DNA from: Porpolomopsis calyptriformis
Lineage: Eukaryota > Basidiomycota > Agaricomycetes > Agaricales > Hygrophoraceae
Direction: 5' to 3'
Assembly (NCBI GenBank): GCA_951640195.1
Contig: OX621165.1
Coordinates: 1,860,001 to 1,924,000, forward strand
DNA length: 64,000 nt
Part shown: one piece after another, positions 23,243 to 33,167 of the stretch
How the letters are laid out: each line of letters starts with the position of its first letter
Numbering within the stretch: the first letter of the stretch is position 1
The notes under the pieces: model-generated
What the model was told of the DNA's origin: nothing
Seen by the model: only the letters and a program-made list of their open reading frames with translations
The model's database searches: none
Program-made: the position numbers and the translations under genes

Positions 23243-23849
23243 TGATACAACCCCTCCATCCCCTGACGACTGTATATTCAACTATACGAATACTAGACAC
23301 CTGTCAAGTCCTTTAAACATGAACTCAAACCCTCCAAATGCCCCTGAAAGCTCCTGAACATCCTAAACGTGTTTGAGAATCATCGAACTCTCCGAAAGCA
23401 ATCGAAGCTTTCCGAATGCGAATGAAAGTTTGTATATCAAAGGGAAGACACTATTTAAAGGCATCATTTCTCTTCTATTTCTCCCTTTTCATTCGACTTC
23501 TTCATTCCCATTCACTACTTTCCCTTTAGATCATTAGAGAGGCTCCCTTTTATTATATACACTCAAAGGGATCCTTGTACTTGAAGATATATATACTGTA
23601 TTTTGTAGCTAGTGATCACACAAGTTAGATATTTGCTTCTCTCTTGCTCTCGAGTCTAGATCCTCTAAGACTTCCTCTCAACTTCCTCTTTCAATTCTCC
23701 AATTCTTCCGATCCTCTGATTGATCATGTTCATGAATGATCAAAGACTCCCTTTCTATGATCATCGATTATAGACTGTGTTGAGACTCTTTATAGTCATC
23801 CTCGCACCTTATTCTATGTTCAGTTCTCATACATGAAGCAGATGTATCA
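23243..23849 (+). repeat. 3' LTR of gypsy A
   Basis: 607 bp, TGATACAACC ... GATGTATCA, paired with 6756-7362. CCAG follows at 23850-23853, matching CCAG before the 5' LTR. After that the inverted repeat of Tc1 element A resumes. Confidence 0.88.
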
Positions 23850-24568
23850 CCAGATAATACTCCTTCATTGTTAAATTAATATTACCATAATAGGAAATGT
23901 GATGACTGTGATATTGTATACCTAGATAGGCAAGAAGCATACCTTCCTCTTGTTATTTTTTTCATATTTTTTAGATAGGAATTGCCTAAGTTATTCATGA
24001 ATCTTTACAAAAGTGCAAAACATCTAGATAGTTTTTTGAGACACTGTAGTATTCATATTATGTAGCACTCAGACCTTGTTTTCATAGCTGAAATGAGAAT
24101 CATGCAACAGCATAAAATTGTATTCTGTATCTACAAACAGGTGTAATAAACTAAGAGGAATCCTCAAAAGCTCCAGAAGAGTAGGGGGTACTGAATCTAG
24201 GAGGGATAGGGAACCAATCTTGATAGGCCTCACAAAAATATGTGATACGTTTTGAGTAGGTGTCGCCCCCACCAGGTTGCATGTATAGTCTGTAGAACCA
24301 TTGTGCTTCCCTACCTAGAAATGTCTCTTTGTATTTCACTGGATTGTCCTTGTTGAAATCATCTAGTAAGTTTTTTTCAGTGTTGCTTGAAGCTAGGTTA
24401 CCCCAGCTATACCACTCTGGAGGTGCCTCCTCCATCTGCTGCCGCTTAGCTATATGGTTCCACCAGTCTGCACTACTGTGTTTGAGATGGAGTGCATCTC
24501 CATATGTGAGGCCTACATCAGACACAACTAGATCACTAATTGGAACTTCAGGAAGGATATTGGGGCCA

Positions 24569-24968
24569 TGTCATGGTTGTAATTTTCTTTTCTTTCCTTT
24601 ATCTTATCATATGCAAACTTGTATCTTATCTTGGGAATCCTCACATTCTCACGTTGGGATTCCCCATTGCCTTTCTCTGGGATTCCCCATTGCTCTATCC
24701 ATATGTAGATACCTTTCATTTCTGTTATGTTTCAACCCCTTATGATTCGTCATCGATCACGATGACTCATTCTTATATCTACCTCATGTTATGTCGCACT
24801 GACTCACACAGATAAGTAGTCAGTATATAAGGAGTACCTCTTGTACATATCAGACCTTAAGTCTGATTCCTCATTAGCTACTCATAACAAGGACTTGGAA
24901 CCATACCCTATATCTCTTGGGACAGAACACCTGAAGTAAAACGCGTTCCGAACTACCAGTTTATAACC
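24569..24968 (+). repeat. 5' LTR of gypsy 2
   Basis: 400 bp, TGTCATGG ... TTATAACC (the last base is C instead of the A in the 3' LTR). The TATATAAGG box is near 24823. AAGTCTGATTC follows as the likely RNA start. Confidence 0.93.
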
Positions 24969-24969
24969 A

Positions 24970-24980
24970 GAATCAGACTT
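24970..24980 (+). promoter_or_regulatory. Self-primer binding site of gypsy 2
   Basis: GAATCAGACTT one base after the LTR, exactly complementary to AAGTCTGATTC inside the LTR, as in gypsy 1. Confidence 0.8.
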
Positions 24981-25072
24981 CCTTCTGGTTCTCTCCCACT
25001 TGCTTATCCAAACACTTTTCGTCACTGTGATCATCAACATCACCCTTTTGACTTCCACCCATTTTCGTCCTG

Positions 25073-26560
25073 GCTTCTACCGACAACTCTGATGCTGAAC
25101 AATATGAAGACCCTCTCTCAAGATCAACCTTCTCAGCTACTATCCAAGATCAAGAACCCTCTTTTTCCTCTGATCTTGAAGAAACTCTAGCTGCTCCAAC
25201 CCCAACTCCCACTCCTATCCCCCTAGGACCGCGAACTCGATCAAGAACAAGAGGACTCTTCTCTTCGTCTTCAGCCCCAGCAACAAGACCAGTTCACCAA
25301 CGAACTGCTACACCACCAGGACGATACGGTTCCCTTTACTCCCAACTTTCTTCTGCAACATCAGCACCAACACCAACAGCTCCAACAACTCCACAACAAC
25401 TGACATCTGCCAACATGTCAGGAACGTCCACCAATGCCCCCACCAACCCCACCATGGATCTTACTACCTTGATGGCCACTGTTCGCCAACTCGAACAAAC
25501 CATCACCCAACAACAACAGCTGATTACCCAGCTCCAGCAACAACCTCAACAACCCACTCCTCCACCCATACAACCTCCCCTACCTCAACAACCCGCTCCT
25601 CCCCCCATCAAGATAGCCAAACCCAATGAATACGACGGGTCTGCAGCCAAATGTCTCAATTTCGTCCAAGCTTGTCATCTAGTCCTTGACGACAGCCAGT
25701 GGTCCGACAGACAAAAGATTACTTACGTCTTATTGTTCATGAAGATCGGTGTCACCCAGTCATGGGCTCAACAGCAGACCCAAGAGTTCAATTGAGTCCA
25801 ATGGGTTGGAGCCGACTACAAGGATTTTATGGAGGAAATCGAGGAATGTTTCAGAGACGTTGACGCTAAGGCGACGGCACAGGTTAAGATACAAAAGGTA
25901 ATGCAAGGATCTTCCACTGTGGACAATTATAATGTACGATTTGGAGTTCTCGCGGAAGAAACTGGATTCAACGACGACGCACTCAAAACTTTTTACCAGA
26001 ATGGCCTCGATCCCCGGATCCTCGAAAGGATCTACGCTCTTGATCCCATCCTAGCCACCCTTAATGCTTGGAAGCGAAAAGCTTCCATCTTCGACCGACA
26101 ATGTCTTGAGCTCGCACTTGAGCGTCGTGCTGCTCCCCGGAGTAACTACTATGCTCCCAGGGAGACCATGGCTCGAACGATGACCCGAACTCCCTCCTCT
26201 GCTCCTGTCAAACAGGAGACAACTTCCTCTTCATCAATATTGCATGTTCCGAGAGGCAACTGCTATCGCTGCAGAGAACCAGGTCATTGGGTGAACAAGT
26301 GTCCAAATACCTCTTTCGCCCCTTCTTCGTCAGCGCGCCCACCAAGTAGTGCCCCTGCCGGATGACGAGGAGGAAGACCAAACACAGGGTGAGGTCAAGG
26401 ATGAAGCATACGAGGAGTCGAGATGGAATGAGCTGACGAGGTAGTTTCCCCAGCTACTACGGAGGAAACTATTCGAGTGGTGGACAACTGTGGGATCGAT
26501 CACTGGCCGAAGGAGAGAAAAGCTCAGCTCGTCAAGGAACTGAAAGAACAGGGTTTTTAA
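25073..26560 (+). pseudogene. Gag of gypsy 2
   Basis: The layout is the same as gypsy 1 gag: CTG-GCT-TCT-ACC opening, ATG at 25415 (MSGTSTNAP), Gln/Pro-rich linker, capsid-like domain (NPNEYDGSAAKCLNF region) and CCHC knuckle CYRCREPGHWVNKC (about 26259-26300). Stops are TGA at 25793 (one copy has Arg nearby) and TGA at 26363. The frame ends at TAA 26558-26560 after the GGGTTTT heptamer. Confidence 0.88.
26551..26557 (+). promoter_or_regulatory. Candidate -1 ribosomal frameshift site, gypsy 2
   Basis: G GGT TTT in the gag frame followed by TAA, identical in placement to 17285-17291. Confidence 0.65.
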
Positions 26561-29500
26561 GGAGTCCAAACATTTTGCCTGCCGTTATGGATGTATCTAC
26601 TCAAGAATGTATGATCACTCCATGCAATCTATTTCGAATTCTTGGTACTCTTGAAGAAGGCAATCTTGGACTCATTTTGGATGTTTGGATTGAAGCTACC
26701 GACACTGGTCGACTTGTTCCGGCCACTGCTCTGGTTGATAGTGGAGCCTCTGGAAATTTCGTGGACGAATCTTTCGCAACTCGCCACAATTTTACTCTAA
26801 CACGATTGGAAACCCCAATCCCTGTACGGAATGCCGATGGATCTGAAAACTGAGGAGGACCCATCGAGAATGATATTGATATTTGGTTAGAGGCTCCTGG
26901 AGGACACAATGAACAGATCCGATTGGAAGTGACCAATCTCGGATCTAAGATGGATATTATCCTCAGCTTCCTGTGGCTCAAAAAGCACAACCCCAACATT
27001 GATTGGAAAGAGGCAACACTGGCTCTGGATAGCAAAGATTTCCCTCTTCCACGATGGATAGTCGGCGATGCGGAGTCACCAGGAATGGAATCGGTCACGC
27101 TGGCCATGAATCGATGCCTATCAAAGTCGGATGAATCCCGAGCCAGTACGGTGGAAGAAGATATGCGAAAGTTTGTACCAGAGGTATACTGGAAAGACTA
27201 CTCTAGCGTCTTTGCCAAAGAATCCTTCGACCGCCTTCCACCACATTCAGAATTCGACCACGCCATAGAACTGAATGAAACTTTCAGACCAGTCAAGGGC
27301 GTGAAATACGCAATGTCCCCTCTTGAGATGGATCACTTACACAAGTTCATCGACGAAAACCTATCCACTGGACGAATACGAACTTCCAAGTCGAAACAAG
27401 TCTCTCCATTCTTCTTTGGAAAGAAAGCCGAAGAAGTAAATGCTAAAGGTAAGAATGCTGGCTTACGCCCTATTGAAGATTATCGCTACCTTAACGAACA
27501 CACGGTCCCTGACCATTACCCCCTCCCTCTACTCCACCAAATCCTCCAACGACCAAAGCTTTTGATAGCATCTCTGTTTACGGTCATGGATATCCGATGG
27601 GGATTCAACAATGTTAGGATTAAGGAAGGCGACAAATGGAAAGCCGCTTTTATCACTGAAGCAGGCGCCTTCGAACCCACCGTTATGTTCTTTGGTTTGC
27701 GTAACTCTCCAGCTACCTTTCAATGGATGATCGATACAAGATTCAAAGAAGTCCTGGACTCTGGAAACGTTTTCATTTATATTGATGACGTGCTTGTTTG
27801 TGGAGACGATTTACAAGAATTGCAATACTGGACCTTCAAAACCCTGAACATCATGAAAAAACATGGACTCTCATGTAAACCCGTCAAATTCCAGTTCGAA
27901 AAAGAAGAAGTCATTTATCTCGGAGTTGTCCTGTCTAAAGGATGAATCACCACCAATCCGAAGAAGGTCGACGCTATTATGTCCTAGCCTATTCCAGAAA
28001 TGGTGAAACAACTCCAATCCTTCTTAGGCAGTGCAAACTTTTGGCGAAGATATATCAAGGGTTTCTCCAAAGTTGCTACCCCTCTCTACAAACTCTTGCA
28101 CAATGAAACTGTGTGGGAATGGACTCCCCGAAGACAAGAAGCCTTCGACAACATCAAATCCCTTTTAATGAATGCACCCGTCCTCCATATTCCTGATCGC
28201 GATGTCCCTTATTGCCTGGAGACTGACGCCTCCATCATCGGAATTGCAGGAATACTCTCCAAACTTCACGATGGACACTGGAAAACTGTTGGCTACCACT
28301 CAAGATCTACCTCTCCTGCCGAAAAGAACTACCCAACCCATGATCTGGAACTCCTGGCGATCATTGACTCTTTCAAACAATGGCGCCACCTCCTTGAAGG
28401 AGCAAGACACGACATTCTCATCAGGACAGACAGTTTGGCTTTACGATATTTCTCCAAGAATCTTCACTTGTCGAATTGCCAGACTCGTTGGTCTGAATAT
28501 CTGTCCAGATTCGGGTTCAAAATCGAGTATGTTCCAGGTAGGAAGAACAAGGCTGACAGCCTATCCAGACACCTGGATTACCTGCCCAATGTCGAGGCCA
28601 ACGTGGAGAACGAAGTTCTGATAGCGCATGACTGATGGATTAATTCAATTGTCAAGTTGTCAAATTCAAGCCTTCTCTCTAGATTACACTTCAAAATCCC
28701 ACTCTTGCAGAAGATCCAAGATAAACTCGAGGATGCCTCACTCGCTTGGACCCAAGCTGATAGGCTTGTACGCGATGTTGAAGGTTGAATAGTGGTGCCA
28801 GAGGAAGTATCTTTGCGCACAGACATTATACGACTGTCCCACGCCTACCCCCATGCTGGCCACCCTGGCATTGAGAAGATGAAGGAACTTGTACTTCGTA
28901 ACTTTATTTGGGATGGTGCTCTACAAGACATCACCAACTACGTTTAATCCTATCCAGCTTGTCAACAAAACAAGAACTTCCCCTCGAAGCCATCAGGACT
29001 ACTCCAACCCATACCCCCTTCTATGGAGCCATGGAAAGAAATCACCATCGATCTCATCGTTGAACTCCCCAAGTCACAAGGCTATGATGCTGTGATGGTT
29101 ATTGTCGATCGCTTCACTAAATGTGCTCACTTCATTCTGACAACTTCCAATCTCTCATCAGAAGGTGCTGTGAAACTCTTTCAGAATCACGTCTGGAAAC
29201 ATCATGGATGGCCCCAAAAGGTTATATCCGATCGTGGAGTGCAATTTGCGTCCAAATTCACAGAAGCCCCCAATAACTCCTTAGGGATCATCTCCGGTCT
29301 CTCCACTGCATATTATCCCCAAACAGATGGTCAAACGGAACATACCAATCAAGAACTCGAAGTTTACTTACATTTCTATACCAACTTCATGCAGGACGAC
29401 TGGTTGGAATGGCTCGCTTCTGTGGAATTTGCCTATAACAATCGACAACACTCTGCGACTTCACAATCACCATTCTATATGGAATACAGACGTCATCCCC

Positions 29501-30102
29501 ATCTCCCCATGACTATTCCGGATCAAAGCAACGTGCCCACAGCCAATACCTTTCACGAACGCCTTACACGCGTACAGCAAAATGCCGAACAATCTTTACA
29601 GAAGACAATGGAATCGATGAAGAAATACGCTGATCGCAAACGGAAACCTTCACCCTCCTATGAAGAAGGAGATCTAATCTGGTTGGACACCAAAAACATC
29701 AAGATGGCATGACCCTCGAAGAAACTCGACAATTGACGGACCAGACCATTCAAGGTCTTGAAGAAGATATCGGACCTTGCCTATCTGATCGACATCCCCG
29801 GAACATGGAGACTACACCCAGTCTTTCACGTTTCACTCCTGAGACCTAACATCGGAAATGAATCGCTCCACCCTGATGTCATTGACACATCACGGCCTCC
29901 TCCTGATCTGATCGAAAACGAAGAAGAATATGAGGTCGAATCCATATTACAACATTCCAGAGCTAAACGATGCTGAAAATACTTGGTCAAATGGAAAGGC
30001 TATCCGATTGAGGAAGCCACTTGGGAAGATCGATCGAACATTTTATGACACACCAAGGAAATTGTGAAGACGTACAAAGACTCAATTCAAACAGTGACCT
30101 GA
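26557..30102 (+). pseudogene. Pol of gypsy 2 (protease to chromodomain)
   Basis: Protease (VDSGASGNFVDESFA), complete RT including LRPIEDYRYLNEHTV and FIYIDDVLV, RNase H, integrase and chromodomain are all readable. Stops occur at about 26851, 27943, 27986, 28633, 28786, 28945, 29710, 29734, 29974 and 30046. Where gypsy 1 is intact, most are TGA against CGA or TAG against TGG. The integrase zinc site reads SYPACQ, where gypsy 1 has SCPACQ, so one metal-binding Cys is lost. The segment 27449-27568 begins GTAAGA and ends TAG, and is precisely what is missing from gypsy 1. Confidence 0.92.
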
Positions 30103-30263
30103 TTCTATTCATTCGTTTGTCATCATCCTGTCTGCCAAGAATTGACCTCTATTTTTAGAATCACTCCTTATAAACTGCGAAACATCTCCACTTTCCTTCA
30201 CGACTCAATAATTTTGTTGCAACAATCAAGACTACTTAACCAAAAAACCGCAACAACTTCATC

Positions 30264-31004
30264 ATGCCCGCTACACGATCCACATGATCCCCCTCCCCTC
30301 AAGTCGCCATCCGGCATTCCGGACGAATTCCTTTGTCCGCTGTCTGCTCCCCTACCCCTGGTCCCTCCACTTCTACTTCCTCCACTCGACAATTACATCG
30401 ACAAGCTCGCGTATACGCAGAAGATTTCTTTGGCTCTACTTGCACTCCTCCCCCCGAAGATCCCGCTGTTACCATCTCCCACCTCACGGTCCATAGCAAC
30501 AGCGTCAGCAACTGGAATCATGAACTTCGTCAAGAATGCGAAGTATTACAAGCCGAACTCAAGGTGTCGGAGAAGAGTGCTTTATTTTGGAAGAATCATT
30601 GGGATCAGAGTGAGTTGAAAGTTTGGGAGCTCCAGCGACAGAAGAGACGAACGTGGGTTGACTGCTACGACGTCACCACCTGCGCCATTACCGCCAAGCT
30701 CGTAGAAGAGAGTTGTCGAAGTGAACGGCTCACTAGAGAAGACTTCCTTCAAGCACAACGGGACCTCGTGACAATGGAAACATTGATCGAATACAGAGCA
30801 TCGGTCGAGTATCCTATCAATCTCGACCTAGAGTATCCCAATGACAACAACGACGTCACGACAGTCCAAGCCCCCTCCCCTGTCGAAGCGACTTCAGAAG
30901 TTGAACTCATCGCTTCCCCCTCAGTGGCCATCGAGGCCCCCACCACCGAGGAAATCCCGACTCAGGCCTCAGAAGATGAAACAACCGACACTGCCCAAGC
31001 TTGA
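30264..31004 (+). pseudogene. Accessory ORF of gypsy 2 (copy of the gypsy 1 post-chromodomain ORF)
   Basis: It starts ATG-CCC-GCT-ACA as in gypsy 1. A TGA at 30285-30287 stands where gypsy 1 has CGA. After that the frame is open to TGA 31002-31004. Many differences from gypsy 1 are Arg to His, Cys or Gln (HLTV, KNHW, TTCAI, FLQAQ), as expected from CpG loss. The length and the acidic C-terminus are conserved. Confidence 0.7.
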
Positions 31005-31039
31005 AATTCGGGATGAATTTCCTTTAAAGCCGAGGTGTA

Positions 31040-31439
31040 TGTCATGGTCATAATTTTCTTTTCTTTCCTTTATCTTATCATATGCAAACTTGTATCTTAT
31101 CTTGGGAATCCCCACATTCTCACGTCGGGATTCCCCATTGCCTTTCTCCGGGATTCCCCATTGCTCTATCCATATGTAGATACCTTTCATTTCCATTACA
31201 TTTCAACCCCTTATGATTCGTCATCGATCACAATGACTCATTCTTATCTCTACCTCATGTTATGTCGCACTGACTCACACAGATAAGTAGTCAGTATATA
31301 AGGAGTACCTCTTGTACATATCAGACCTTAAGTCTGATTCCTCGTTAGCTACTCATAACAAGGACTTGGAACCATACCCTATATCTCTTGGGACAGAACA
31401 CCCGAAGTAAAACGCGTTCCGAACTACTGGTTTATAACA
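31040..31439 (+). repeat. 3' LTR of gypsy 2
   Basis: 400 bp, TGTCATGG ... TTATAACA, followed by TSD GGCCA. Confidence 0.93.
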
Positions 31440-32348
31440 GGCCATATTTCTTGAGCTGGAGTGCAGCTTCATAGTTAGTAGCTCCTCTCACACCCAAGGT
31501 TTGTTCAGCATAGGTGAGGTATTGATGGATATCAGAGGGGCTATGAGAGAGTGGTGGGGAAACTTTGTGTGGTAGTGTTATTGCAGCGGCTTGAGGCTGC
31601 ATGTCAGTTGGCAGCTTCTAAATAATGGCTGTAAGGAGTTAGGTAAAGGCCATAAGCTCTGACTTCAAGGGCATCGCTGGAACCTTGCCTGTTACATTCA
31701 AGTGCAGGCAGGGGGTGCCCAGTATGTCCCATCAAAGGCTATTGTATTGGGAGGTTCAGAGATTGTTGTTTCACCTTTATGCTATCAAGGGGGGTGTATT
31801 AGTATAAATAATATGAGTAGAAGAGAACATATAATCGAAAATGACCATTCCCTCATCATAAATGGTGTAAGGTAGATTTTTGTGCTATCTGGAGCTTCAT
31901 ATATGTAGCTTCTGTCATTCTTGTTTCTATACTTCTTCTCAAGTTTCAGCCAGATGCACACAATGTTGCAGTTAAGTTCAGATGGTTCAATGATGGGGCT
32001 AGATGACCCACCATTATCACCATTATCAAGATCTGATGATTCCTATAAAGAGAGTGTCAGTAGTGTGAAAGAGAGAGAAAAAATGAAAAGAGAAGATGTA
32101 CATTCACTACACATCATTTCCAGATATCATTAATGGTAAAGATTATATTTACCTGCTTAAATGTACCTGCTTAAATGTACTTTTTTGATCTTCTCAACCA
32201 TCTCATAGTATTCTAGCTCATGTTCTATGTTAAGGGCATTGGATTTCCTGCAAAATGTGTTAGCGATGGTTATAGATTGTAGGGCATTTGACATATGTGC
32301 ATCCAGGGTAGTAATACTTGAATGGAAAGTATTGTTTTATGTAACCAT

Positions 32349-32911
32349 TGATATGACCCCTTGGTCCCCTGAGCTCTGGAGGACATGTTTTATATATCGA
32401 TGTGATCCCCAAGATGCCTACTACACTGCTATGATGTCCCTGACTACGCGATTTGGCTTCCTGTCCAGCAATTTATCTCCAAATTCTCCAAATTTCTTTA
32501 AATTCTTTGATCCTTTGATTCATGATCGCAGCTCATATCAAAGGATGCATCTGATAGCCAGACATCCATTGTGTATATTTCCATTGTTTCCATCAACCCT
32601 TTTACTGGTGGCTTCATTCAGAAGTCCCATCCCTTTACTATATAGCATATAAAGGGATCTTTGTTTTCACAGATATATTTACTTGTAGATATGTTTGTAT
32701 CATAGAGAAGGAAGATAAATTCCATCATCCCACATCTAGTCCTCCATGTTTGAGCCTCTTTGACTGCCTCTAGCACTCCAGAGAGTGCTACAATTTTCCT
32801 ATTTCTTCTATTTCTTCTATTTTCATGATGTCTTTGATAGCTCCTTTCTATTGTGCCTCCTATCATCTCTCAGGGCAGATTCTAGAGCTCAGACAGCTCC
32901 ACATTGCATCA
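32349..32911 (+). repeat. Solo LTR or LTR fragment related to gypsy A LTR
   Basis: It starts TGATATGACCCC and ends near TTGCATCA, with TATATAGCATATAAAGGGATC in the place where the gypsy A LTR has TATATACACTCAAAGGGATC. It interrupts the unknown minus-strand gene. I find no convincing TSD, so the edges are less certain. Confidence 0.55.
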
Positions 32912-33167
32912 CTATATATTTACTTTTGCTGTAACAATCCAGTAGGGCTCTGAGAAACTCCAAATAGTTAGATGAGGAGCATGTAAAAAATAAGTTCTTT
33001 CCATGCACTTCCTTTTTGCTGCTGCACTAAGCTTTGCCTTTCTTACTCTTGGGGAGGCTACTATAGATAAGCTGCAAGGAGAATTCTTGCTCTTGCAGAG
33101 GGCATTGGGCTGGGGTTGGCATTAGCAGTACTAGTAACAGAGGAACTTTATCAGGACTGCCAGACAT

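Larger units (their letters stand above)
6756..23849 (+). mobile_element. Ty3/gypsy element A with multiple nested insertions; TSD CCAG
   Basis: Two 607-bp LTRs (6756-7362 and 23243-23849), both TGATAC ... GTATCA, bracket a degenerate gag-pol. The 4-bp TSD CCAG is at 6752-6755 and 23850-23853. Inside lie a Tc1-like element (12496-13738), a solo LTR (from 15118), gypsy 1 (15329-22067) and an antisense spliced gene. Subtracting the nested elements leaves about 8.9 kb. A purine run (GTGAGGAGGAGA) abuts the 3' LTR as a polypurine tract. Confidence 0.88.
5342..24046 (+). mobile_element. Tc1/mariner-like element A, split by gypsy A; TSD TA
   Basis: The left end (TAGTGTCTCAAAAAACT after TA at 5340-5341) and the right end (AGTTTTTTGAGACACTG before TA at 24047-24048) are inverted copies. 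The terminal repeat is long, roughly 200 bp: 5342-5556 pairs with 6738-6755 plus 23854-24046. Gypsy A (6756-23849) interrupts the right repeat with TSD CCAG. Without that insertion the element is about 1.6 kb. The transposase relic is at 5705-6708. Confidence 0.85.
24569..31439 (+). mobile_element. Gypsy 2: full-length Ty3/gypsy chromovirus, TSD GGCCA
   Basis: 6871 bp with 400-bp LTRs and TSD GGCCA at 24564-24568 and 31440-31444. It belongs to the same family as gypsy 1 but retains the 120-nt RT segment that gypsy 1 lacks. It is older: the LTRs differ at roughly 4% of positions and there are about ten stops in pol. Confidence 0.95.
24151..33167 (-). pseudogene. Unknown minus-strand gene split by gypsy 2 and a solo LTR
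   Basis: Starting at ATG 33167 (MSGSPDKVPLL), the coding signal runs to about 32912 (YLEFLRALLDCYSKSKY), is interrupted by an LTR, and resumes at 32348 (GYIKQYFPFKYYYPGCTY). It continues through 31790-31440 (SPSDIHQYLTYAEQTLGV, NYEAALQLKKYGPNILP) and, after gypsy 2, through 24568-24151 (DVGLTYGDALHLKHSSADWW, GNLASSNTEKN, YQDWFPIPPRFS). The YLTYAEQTLG ... GPNIL ... GDALHLK pattern resembles a SAM-like module that I recall in multicopy fungal proteins of unknown role; this is from memory and uncertain. Introns are likely near 31800-32160, and several stops are present, so it is probably dead. Confidence 0.5.

Noticed and set aside
32349..32911. A TSD for the LTR at 32349
   Set aside because: ACCAT on the left and CTATA on the right do not match, and shifting the edges by a few bases gave no better pair.
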